Assembly: GCA_038849555.1 (NCBI GenBank)
Contig: JAWCMT010000052.1
Span: 1 to 7,900, forward strand
From: JAOAIV01 sp038849555
GTDB lineage: Archaea > Thermoproteota > Bathyarchaeia > Bathyarchaeales > Bathycorpusculaceae
Reading direction: 5' to 3'
DNA: 7,900 nucleotides
Shown here: in pieces, positions 1 to 5,526 of the stretch
Layout of the letters: every line of letters starts with the position of its first letter
How positions within the stretch are numbered: position 1 is the first letter of the stretch
Position numbers and translations under genes: made by a program
The notes under the pieces: model-generated
Databases searched by the model: none
What the model was told of the DNA's origin: nothing
The model's input: the letters and a program-made list of their open reading frames with translations, nothing else

Positions 1-66
1 ATGTTCGAGGACATAATCCTACAAGAAGAAGAACACTACTGGTCGTTCGACGACTTCCTAAGATAA
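1..66 (+). CDS. 3' end of an upstream gene, possibly ferritin-like (partial)
   Basis: Frame 1 is open from the first base to a TAA at 64-66 and gives 21 residues, acidic and aromatic, ending WSFDDFLR. The window starts exactly on an ATG, so this could be an internal Met or, less likely, the start of a very small peptide. A T-rich terminator directly downstream supports a real gene end here. The piece contains an E-x-x-H motif (E9, H12) in a helix-like context. That resembles the last metal-ligand helix of ferritin, Dps-like or rubrerythrin-like proteins, but 21 residues are too few to assign a family. The function is a guess; the stop position is well supported. Confidence 0.45.
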   Translation: MFEDIILQEEEHYWSFDDFLR

Positions 67-78
67 ATTTTAGCAACC

Positions 79-110
79 ATTTTTTCTTTTTATATTCTTT
101 TCCTTCCTTT
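79..110 (+). terminator. T-rich archaeal-type terminator after the upstream gene
   Basis: A run of pyrimidines dominated by T (seven T's starting at base 80, then further T4-T5 blocks) begins 13 bases after the TAA at 64-66. Archaeal RNA polymerase terminates at such oligo-T tracts without needing a hairpin. No strong stem precedes it. Confidence 0.55.
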
Positions 111-122
111 CAGAGAATAGAG

Positions 123-130
123 TTTTATAA
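123..130 (+). promoter_or_regulatory. Possible TATA box, distal, for the 247-915 gene
   Basis: The string TTTTATAA matches the archaeal TATA-box consensus. It would place a transcription start near base 153 and leave a leader of roughly 95 bases before the ATG at 247. It competes with the weaker but better-spaced box at 215-222. The call rests on motif and spacing only. Confidence 0.3.
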
Positions 131-214
131 GCGAATTAACGAAGCTGTTGATTATAAAGAAAAAGCGCTTGTGTACTGTATCGCAACTATTGAGTTTGTC
201 AATAAACACAAAAA

Positions 215-222
215 CTAAATAC
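215..222 (+). promoter_or_regulatory. Possible TATA box giving a leaderless transcript for the 247-915 gene
   Basis: CTAAATAC is centred about 28 bases before the ATG at 247. That is the spacing at which archaeal TBP/TFB would start transcription at or next to the A of the start codon. No Shine-Dalgarno sequence precedes that ATG, which fits leaderless translation. The motif is short and the region is A/T-rich, so a chance match is possible. Confidence 0.35.
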
Positions 223-246
223 TCGATTAAGCGCAGTTATGCACTT

Positions 247-915
247 ATGAGTAAGAAAAGATCGTATACGGGCTATTTACTGGCAATAGTAATAATTGCA
301 ATTCTTATTACAGCCGTTATAATCCTAACATATTTTGAAACAAAAAGTCAAGTTAGGGTTCCAGGAGTTTCTGTGGGTGATACCTTTACCTATGATATTA
401 TTGGATTTTGGAATGTGAGCGCTGTAAATTCGACGATCCCTCAGAGAATATTAGATATGAACCAAACAGCAGCGTTCCGTGTTACTATAACAAATGTTAC
501 TGGTCCGATGGTTACGACGCGCGAGACATGGATTTTTAAAAATGGAACAGAATATAACTCGACAAGCATGATAAACGTTGAGACGGGCTATAATACGGGT
601 GGCTTTTGGCCAATTGTCGCTGCCAATTTGGGGAAGAATGACTTACTGCATCCTACTGGGCAGAACAAAATTGCTGTTAACGAAACGGTAATTAGGCAAT
701 ATGCAAGTGGCCCCCGCGAAACGAATTATTTTAAATTGCAATATACCGGTCGCGACGAAGATTATGGTTATTACACAGCAGAGGTTGATTACTACTTTGA
801 CAAAGCCACAGGTATGCTTGTCGAATTATATGACGCAAGCAATTTTATCAGCATGGGCACTCAAGGCGCAATTTGGTGGAAACTTAAAGAATCAAGTGTT
901 TGGAAAGTCTCATAA
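247..915 (+). CDS. Membrane-anchored exported protein, sequon-rich, function unknown
   Basis: The 222-residue protein starts with a short basic segment (MSKKRSY), then one hydrophobic helix at about residues 9-29. The rest is a soluble domain that should sit outside the cell. The helix is either a signal anchor or an uncleaved signal peptide. The outer part is polar and beta-strand-like, rich in Tyr, Thr and Asn. It has seven N-x-S/T sequons (N56, N61, N72, N83, N99, N104, N145), which suggests archaeal N-glycosylation. A segment near residues 183-195 (YFDKATGMLVELYD) resembles strands in archaeal surface proteins that have a lipoprotein-carrier-like fold; this is only a resemblance. I chose ATG 247 over an in-frame TTG at 148 because the 33 extra residues are polar, would push the helix inward, and have no ribosome binding site. 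The gene converges on the ABC permease gene, with only 41 bases between the two stops. I do not recognise a named family. Confidence 0.8.
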   Translation: MSKKRSYTGYLLAIVIIAILITAVIILTYFETKSQVRVPGVSVGDTFTYDIIGFWNVSAVNSTIPQRILDMNQTAAFRVTITNVTGPMVTTRETWIFKNGTEYNSTSMINVETGYNTGGFWPIVAANLGKNDLLHPTGQNKIAVNETVIRQYASGPRETNYFKLQYTGRDEDYGYYTAEVDYYFDKATGMLVELYDASNFISMGTQGAIWWKLKESSVWKVS

Positions 916-956
916 GCAGTCAATTACATTCACTATTTGCTTACAAAATGCAACGG

Positions 957-2648
957 TTAAATTTCAGCTTTTGCCAAAAATTCTCGTGCATTTCTGATGG
1001 CGATTTTATAGAAAATTGCCGTGAAAATAATCGCGATAATTGCGCTTACCGCAAGGGACAAAAGAGGATTTAAAAATGCTTCCAACGTCAGGCTGGGCAT
1101 GATCTCTGGCAGCATAGCTGACAGCGCGAATGGGAAAAACGGAGCCAATATTACTACTCCGGCTACAAGGCATGTGCCAAGGTTAATCAGACTCCATGAT
1201 AATCGTATCATTCTAGGCCTGGGAATCTCGGTAAAGTCTGCTCCTTTTATGCCATTTGATAGGGAGATTGCGCCTAACGCGAAGATTAGGAAAAGTGCCT
1301 CAATGTAAGCCACAATCGTGGCGTGCAGTGATGGGTGATACACGGCGAAGGCGAAAACGCCCGTTATTGCTAAGACTATGACAGAAAAGAAAATTATGAA
1401 GAAATATTTGCTTTTAACCAATGTGCTGGCGGAAATTGGGGCGGCATAAATTCTCCAAACAACTTGACCTTCTTCTCCTATCATAAAACTGCCTAGACTT
1501 ATGGCTGTGACAGTGGATGGTAAAAGAAAAGTTGAAGCCGCTAGATACACGAAAACCTGCGCTGGCACAGTATCCATCGGTGAACTTAAAGTCTGCATAA
1601 CCTGAACTAGGATGAGCACTATGGGGATTATAAATACTGACATAAGTTCCCGTCGGCGAGTGAATGCCCGTATGTCTTTTCGGATTAAAGATGCCTCAAC
1701 GTTGGTAAAGCCGAGTTTGCCTAAGAAGCCTGTTTTTGGTGCATAGGTGCCGCGCGAAATCGTTATCGCCGGAGGCTCATAAAGCCCAAATCGATTGTTC
1801 AGCAAGGTCGCGAGGAAAAACAAACCTAAGATGAAAAGAACAGAAAGAGCCAGAAAAATGAAGCCTCGTAGTAAAAGCCCGCTTACGAAGGAGTAAAGAG
1901 TCATACCAAGCCACACAAAAGGTATAAACCAGGCTACTGTCTGCGCAGATGCAATTGTTTGGATGAATGTTATGGCTCCGCCAGAAGTCACGTAGAAATA
2001 AATTATGTAGAATGCCAAGAAGAACAGCAGCGAACCGAAGAATCTAACCCACACTGCTGCTCTGCCCGATGACTTGTAGACGGCGCCGATGAATCTAACC
2101 TGCAGAATTCTCAAGATTTCGGTGACTGCACTTGCCATAAATGCAGCAGCTAATACTGCAAGCGAAGTCATAAGGGCATAAAGAACTTGACCGATAAACG
2201 CTGAGAAAATTACAATTGCGGACGTGATAAATATCACGGAAGCAAATGGAAAACCCATCAAGCTGGCTAAGATTGAGGCTAAAGTGTATTCTTGCCACGT
2301 TACGGGCAGCCAATAAGGTGCTTGCACGGATGCTTTTACGCCGCTCCGTTGAATCTGCTGCAGCATGGTAAATACCAGACTGTAAACTAAAACGAGCGTG
2401 GGCAACGACAGAAAAATGCTCATCGTGCCCTCTTGAAAAAGTGGCGAAAGGGCTGGATCAGCCGCTAAAGCAGCGTTATACACAAAGCCAGCCAACAAGC
2501 CAGCAGCTATGCCGAAGCCTAAGCCAACCCAGTAAGGCCAATAAGCACGAAAGCCGCTTTCGCGGTACCTTGTGAGCTTTACTCCTCTGAGAAGCCTGCC
2601 TGATTTTCGTTCAACCTGCATAAGGATGAGGACGTTTTTCCAATTCAT
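957..2648 (-). CDS. ABC-2 type permease, long form with about 12-13 membrane helices
   Basis: This 563-residue integral membrane protein is the channel-forming partner of the ATPase encoded just upstream. Hydrophobic segments lie at roughly 36-57, 77-97, 121-150, 151-175, 201-221, 236-257, 262-282, 334-352, 364-388, 414-436, 441-462, 484-508 and 526-549. It is about twice the usual six-helix ABC-2 permease, so one chain may supply both halves of the channel. A basic cytoplasmic stretch (LIRKDIRAFTRRRE, 321-334) precedes the second half, and GEEGQVVWRIYAAPIS (391-406) resembles the coupling region of ABC-2 permeases. The N-terminus (1-30) is basic and amphipathic and should lie in the cytoplasm. 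The start ATG overlaps the ATPase stop as ATGA (2645-2648), which favours this start over Met11 and suggests translational coupling. The stop is TAA at 957-959. The substrate is unknown, and export rather than import is inferred from the ABC-2 type and the absence of a binding-protein gene. Confidence 0.88.
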   Translation of the reverse strand: MNWKNVLILMQVERKSGRLLRGVKLTRYRESGFRAYWPYWVGLGFGIAAGLLAGFVYNAALAADPALSPLFQEGTMSIFLSLPTLVLVYSLVFTMLQQIQRSGVKASVQAPYWLPVTWQEYTLASILASLMGFPFASVIFITSAIVIFSAFIGQVLYALMTSLAVLAAAFMASAVTEILRILQVRFIGAVYKSSGRAAVWVRFFGSLLFFLAFYIIYFYVTSGGAITFIQTIASAQTVAWFIPFVWLGMTLYSFVSGLLLRGFIFLALSVLFILGLFFLATLLNNRFGLYEPPAITISRGTYAPKTGFLGKLGFTNVEASLIRKDIRAFTRRRELMSVFIIPIVLILVQVMQTLSSPMDTVPAQVFVYLAASTFLLPSTVTAISLGSFMIGEEGQVVWRIYAAPISASTLVKSKYFFIIFFSVIVLAITGVFAFAVYHPSLHATIVAYIEALFLIFALGAISLSNGIKGADFTEIPRPRMIRLSWSLINLGTCLVAGVVILAPFFPFALSAMLPEIMPSLTLEAFLNPLLSLAVSAIIAIIFTAIFYKIAIRNAREFLAKAEI

Positions 2649-3427
2649 TTCAAGAGTTCCTCAACCACGGCTTTTAGGTCAGCGGAGCCAGTTAACTTCA
2701 AGAAGATGTCTTCTAGACCAGAATCGGGCAATTTAGCCATTTGCCTCAGCTCATTCATGTCTCCTAAAGCCAAAAGTTTTCCCTGATACATGATGCCTAT
2801 GCGGTCGCATACCGCCTGCGCTATCTCCAGCACATGCGTGGACATTATGGTGGTTACGCCCTGAGTTTTCAGTTTGTGAAGAACTTCTTTGACGATTCGC
2901 GCTGAACGTGGATCCAAAGCATTTAATGGCTCGTCTAATATCAGAAGGCGTGGCTTGTGCAGGAAAGCAGAAATTAGGGCGATTTTCTGTTTCATGCCTT
3001 CGGAGTAACTGCTGATCATGTCGCCTTCTCGCCCTTCAAGCTGCAGGGCCTTCAGGTACTCGGTGATTCTGCTCTTCTTTTCTTCTGTTGGCATGCCGTA
3101 TATGTCGCCTATAAAATCCAAATACTCAATGCCTGTCAAAAACTCGTATAATCGCGGAAACTCTGGAACATAGCCCACTTGCTGCTTCACAGCCACAGGG
3201 TCATTCTGAACGTCTTTTCCTAACACTATGATTGAGCCTTCGTCAGGCTTAACTAAACCCAAAAGCATCTTCAAAGTAGTTGACTTACCCGAACCGTTGG
3301 GGCCTAGCAGCCCGAAAATTTCTCCCGTATTTATGCTCAAGTTAAGCTGATTTACCGCCAAAAGCTCGTGGTAACGTTTCACAACACCCTTCAGTTCAAC
3401 AGCTAAGGCGCCGCTCGTGGTTAACAA
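2645..3427 (-). CDS. ABC transporter ATP-binding protein (ABC-2 exporter type)
   Basis: This 260-residue cytoplasmic ATPase should power the permease encoded next in the operon. The motifs are in the normal order. Walker A is GPNGSGKST at 42-50. The Q-loop position is YVPE, with Glu89 in place of Gln, a variant I associate with this exporter subfamily. The signature is SEGMKQK at 142-148, Walker B is LLILDEP at 161-167 with catalytic E166, the D-loop is LDP at 171-173, and the switch His is H198. All catalytic residues are present, so it should be active. The start codon is TTG at 3425-3427. No in-frame ATG or GTG lies closely upstream, and family similarity begins around residue 9. A good TATA box sits about 32 bases before the start, implying a leader of only a few bases. 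The gene is first in a two-gene operon and overlaps the permease gene by four bases. Length is usual for a one-domain ATPase without a C-terminal regulatory domain. Confidence 0.92.
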   Translation of the reverse strand: MLTTSGALAVELKGVVKRYHELLAVNQLNLSINTGEIFGLLGPNGSGKSTTLKMLLGLVKPDEGSIIVLGKDVQNDPVAVKQQVGYVPEFPRLYEFLTGIEYLDFIGDIYGMPTEEKKSRITEYLKALQLEGREGDMISSYSEGMKQKIALISAFLHKPRLLILDEPLNALDPRSARIVKEVLHKLKTQGVTTIMSTHVLEIAQAVCDRIGIMYQGKLLALGDMNELRQMAKLPDSGLEDIFLKLTGSADLKAVVEELLK

Positions 3428-3453
3428 CCTCTTGGTGCAATAAGACCTGAGAA

Positions 3454-3465
3454 CAATATTTAAGC
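3454..3465 (-). promoter_or_regulatory. TATA box for the minus-strand ABC operon
   Basis: Read on the minus strand this is GCTTAAATATTG, close to the archaeal TATA consensus. Its centre near 3459 predicts a transcription start near 3432-3434, five to seven bases before the TTG at 3427. The ATPase mRNA would then be leaderless or nearly so. This is the clearest promoter element in the window. Confidence 0.6.
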
Positions 3466-3470
3466 CTAAC

Positions 3471-3479
3471 GTGAATCAC
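3471..3479. promoter_or_regulatory. Short palindrome next to the TATA box, possible operator
   Basis: GTGAATCAC is a perfect 4+1+4 palindrome six bases upstream of the minus-strand TATA box, between the two divergent promoters. A repressor or activator could bind here and act on both exporters. Nine bases is short, the symmetry does not extend into the flanks, and no regulator gene lies in the window, so it may be chance. Confidence 0.2.
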
Positions 3480-3488
3480 TCAATGCGG

Positions 3489-3501
3489 TTAAAATTAAAT
3501 A
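3489..3501 (+). promoter_or_regulatory. Possible TATA box for the plus-strand ABC operon
   Basis: The stretch TTAAAATTAAATA would start transcription near 3520, leaving a leader of about 60 bases before the ATG at 3583. A second A/T-rich stretch at 3530-3545 (TCAAATAAACATAAAT) would give a leader of about 15-20 bases instead. The region 25-30 bases before the ATG is not A/T-rich, so a leaderless mRNA is unlikely here. There is no strong ribosome binding site before the ATG. Confidence 0.35.
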
Positions 3502-3582
3502 GTAACATGAATGGTTTCTTAACAATTTCTCAAATAAACATAAATCATAGACAGAGCAACTTTACCTAGCTGAGAAAAATCG

Positions 3583-4572
3583 ATGAATAAAATTATTGAA
3601 ACCTTCAAATTAACAAGAATATTTAACGGTCTTACAGCAGTAGGCCACTTAGACCTCAGCGTTGAAGCTGGAGAAGTTTTCGGTTTACTTGGACCGAACG
3701 GTGCAGGAAAAACCACTACTATTTCAATGCTTTGCACTATTCTGAAGCCTACTTCTGGCACTGCAAGAGTTAATGGTTTCGACATAGTCAAAGAATCCAT
3801 GCAAGTGCGCAAATCAATCGGCATCGTCTTTCAAGACCCCAGCATTGACGATAGAATGACGGGACGTGAAAACCTCTTTATGCATGCGAATCTCTATGGT
3901 GTGCCGTCAAGCGAGCAGAAAAGCCGCATCTACAGAGTTCTAAAGCTCGTGGAGTTGGAAGACAGAGCCGATGATCTTATGCGAACTTACTCTGGCGGAA
4001 TGAGGCGCAGATTAGAACTGGCGCGAGGGCTTATTCATTATCCTAAAGTGCTTTTTCTTGATGAGCCAACAATAGGACTTGACCCGCAGACAAGAGACCA
4101 CGTTTGGAAGTATATTCGCGAGTTGAAAGAAACACATGATTTAACAATTGTTTTGACCACACATTATATGGATGAAGCCGATAAACTATGCGACCGAATA
4201 GCCATAATGGATTACGGCAAAATAATTGCTTTGGACACGCCTGCTAAGCTAAAGGAAACCCTATCGGGCGATGTTGTGATAATTAAAGCGAATAATCTTG
4301 AGTCGCTTTCTTCACTGGTTACCGAGAAACTGGGATTACAGAATGCGCGGGTAATTAACGGAACCGTCGAAGTCACCGTGAAAAACGGCAAAAGTATGCT
4401 GCCTAGAATAGTTGAAGCTGCAACTCAGAATAACATTTTCGTTGAATCCATTGCCTTGCGTGAGCCAAACCTTGAAGACGTTTTCTTACATTACACTGGA
4501 AAGACCATACGTGCGGACAGCAGCCGAGAGCGCCATGGCTTGTTGGCTATTGCAAGGAGAAGGATAAAATGA
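3583..4572 (+). CDS. ABC transporter ATP-binding protein, DrrA-like
   Basis: This 329-residue ATPase should drive the permease encoded directly downstream. It carries Walker A GPNGAGKTT (37-45), Q-loop Gln84 (IVFQDPS), signature YSGGMRRR (136-143), Walker B VLFLDEP (156-162, catalytic E161), D-loop GLDP (165-168) and switch H194 in TTHYMDEAD. All key residues are intact. After the ATPase domain comes a C-terminal domain (about 225-305) with alternating strands and the motif EPNLEDVFLHYTG (294-306). This is typical of DrrA-type exporter ATPases, and the total length matches that family (about 310-330). DrrA proteins energise export of drugs, lipids or other hydrophobic compounds, but close relatives differ widely in substrate, so no substrate is claimed. 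The last 15 residues are very basic. The stop overlaps the permease start as ATGA at 4569-4572. The gene is divergent from the other ABC operon, with 155 bases between starts. Confidence 0.93.
   Translation: MNKIIETFKLTRIFNGLTAVGHLDLSVEAGEVFGLLGPNGAGKTTTISMLCTILKPTSGTARVNGFDIVKESMQVRKSIGIVFQDPSIDDRMTGRENLFMHANLYGVPSSEQKSRIYRVLKLVELEDRADDLMRTYSGGMRRRLELARGLIHYPKVLFLDEPTIGLDPQTRDHVWKYIRELKETHDLTIVLTTHYMDEADKLCDRIAIMDYGKIIALDTPAKLKETLSGDVVIIKANNLESLSSLVTEKLGLQNARVINGTVEVTVKNGKSMLPRIVEAATQNNIFVESIALREPNLEDVFLHYTGKTIRADSSRERHGLLAIARRRIK
4556..4563 (+). promoter_or_regulatory. Ribosome binding site inside the ATPase gene for the permease
   Basis: GGAGAAGG lies in the last codons of the ATPase gene, with the GGAG core nine bases before the permease ATG at 4569. 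It supports that start and coupled translation of the two subunits. It contrasts with the lack of clear Shine-Dalgarno sites at the first genes of the operons. Confidence 0.6.
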
Positions 4573-5330
4573 CTGAACTTCGAGGATTCTATACTCTTTG
4601 GCTACGCGAAGTCAAAAGGTACTTCCGCGACAAAGTGCGAATAGTCAGCAGTTTCTTCCAACCATTTCTGTGGCTAGTCATATTCGGTACTGGCTTCAGA
4701 TTTGCTGGGCAAATAGGTGAACTTAACTATCAAGAATACCTTTTCCCCGGTATAATCGGGCAAACATTGCTGTTCACGTCAATGTTTATGGGCATATCAG
4801 TCATCTGGGACAAGGAGTTCGGTTTTATGAAGGAAATCTTGGTGGCGCCAATTTCACGTGTCACCATATTTTTGGGCAAAATGATCGGAGACAGCACCGA
4901 CGCAGTACTTCAGGGAACAATCATATTCCTTGTTGCCGCACTAATAGGCATAAAAGTAGACCTCTTAACGTATCTCGCTGCACTGCCCGTGATGCTGCTC
5001 ATAACTTTCGGCTTAGTTAGCATAGGATTAACGATAGCAAGCTTCATGAGAAGCTTGGAGAGCTTCGGAGTAATCCAGAGCTTCATAAATTTGCCACTAT
5101 TCTTCCTGAGCGGCGCACTTTTCCCGCTTACTAACCCGAGCATCCCCGAATGGTTAAGGATTGCTTCAAAAGCGAATCCCATGACTTACGGGGTTGACGC
5201 TTTAAGAACCATAATTCTAGGCGAAGCGTGGCAGCCACTTCAAGCTTTACATGTGAACCTTGCCGTCTTAGGCGCCTTTGACATAATCATGATAATTATT
5301 GGGACATGGGCGTTTACCCGAATGAAATGA
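4569..5330 (+). CDS. ABC-2 type permease, DrrB-like, six membrane helices
   Basis: This 253-residue integral membrane protein should dimerise and form the export channel with the DrrA-like ATPase. The N-terminal cytoplasmic segment (1-21) has the amphipathic, Arg/Lys-rich pattern WLREVKRYFRDK. Membrane helices are at about 22-41, 58-79, 105-128, 133-157, 164-184 and 231-249. Family hallmarks are visible: WDKEFGFMKEILVAPISR (80-97), the cytoplasmic coupling region of ABC-2 permeases; FLSGALFPL (179-187) before the last outer loop; and NPMTYGVDALR (203-213). Length and helix number are normal for the family. The start is fixed by the ATGA overlap with the ATPase gene and by a GGAG site nine bases upstream. 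The two genes should make one bidirectionally assembled exporter, with ATPase and permease subunits in equal number. Confidence 0.92.
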   Translation: MTELRGFYTLWLREVKRYFRDKVRIVSSFFQPFLWLVIFGTGFRFAGQIGELNYQEYLFPGIIGQTLLFTSMFMGISVIWDKEFGFMKEILVAPISRVTIFLGKMIGDSTDAVLQGTIIFLVAALIGIKVDLLTYLAALPVMLLITFGLVSIGLTIASFMRSLESFGVIQSFINLPLFFLSGALFPLTNPSIPEWLRIASKANPMTYGVDALRTIILGEAWQPLQALHVNLAVLGAFDIIMIIIGTWAFTRMK

Positions 5331-5344
5331 TCAGATTGACTCTT

Positions 5345-5360
5345 GCAGAAGATTATCTGC
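5345..5360. repeat. Small inverted repeat after the permease stop
   Basis: GCAGA and TCTGC flank a six-base loop, 15 bases after the TGA of the DrrB-like gene. A five-pair stem is weak and no T-run follows directly, so it may be a minor mRNA end structure or chance. Confidence 0.2.
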
Positions 5361-5449
5361 CGTTCTATAATGCGCCACATGGTAACAAATCCATACATTT
5401 CAGATAGAAACCATTAAGCACAAAAGATAGAGCCGGCGCCCTTTCATAC

Positions 5450-5477
5450 GCTTAGTTACGTTTAGTTTAGGTTTGTT
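5450..5477 (+). terminator. Possible T-rich terminator of the plus-strand ABC operon
   Basis: Between the convergent gene ends there is a T-rich stretch made of repeated GTTTAG-like units with T2-T3 runs. Archaeal termination at such sequence is plausible but weaker than at uninterrupted T-runs. The rest of the 196-base intergenic region (5331-5526) shows no gene. Confidence 0.25.
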
Positions 5478-5480
5478 ACA

Positions 5481-5497
5481 GAAAATAAAAAAGAGGG
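5481..5497 (-). terminator. T-rich terminator of the beta-propeller gene
   Basis: Read on the minus strand this is CCCTCTTTTTTATTTTC, an oligo-T tract beginning about 30 bases after the TAG stop of the beta-propeller gene. It fits a hairpin-independent archaeal terminator. Confidence 0.5.
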
Positions 5498-5526
5498 ATG
5501 ATTGCTGTTGCGTCTTTTCGATGTGG

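Noticed and set aside
148..246. TTG 148 as the start of the small surface protein
   Set aside because: It adds 33 polar, basic residues before the membrane helix and has no ribosome binding site. ATG 247 gives a normal short basic N-terminus before the helix.
1021..1308. Plus-strand open frame opposite the long permease
   Set aside because: Its sequence is the antisense shadow of the membrane segments and has no recognisable protein features.
3583..5330. Naming the DrrA/DrrB-like pair a daunorubicin resistance system
   Set aside because: The family match supports an ABC-2 exporter only. Substrates vary widely and no drug biosynthesis or resistance context is present.
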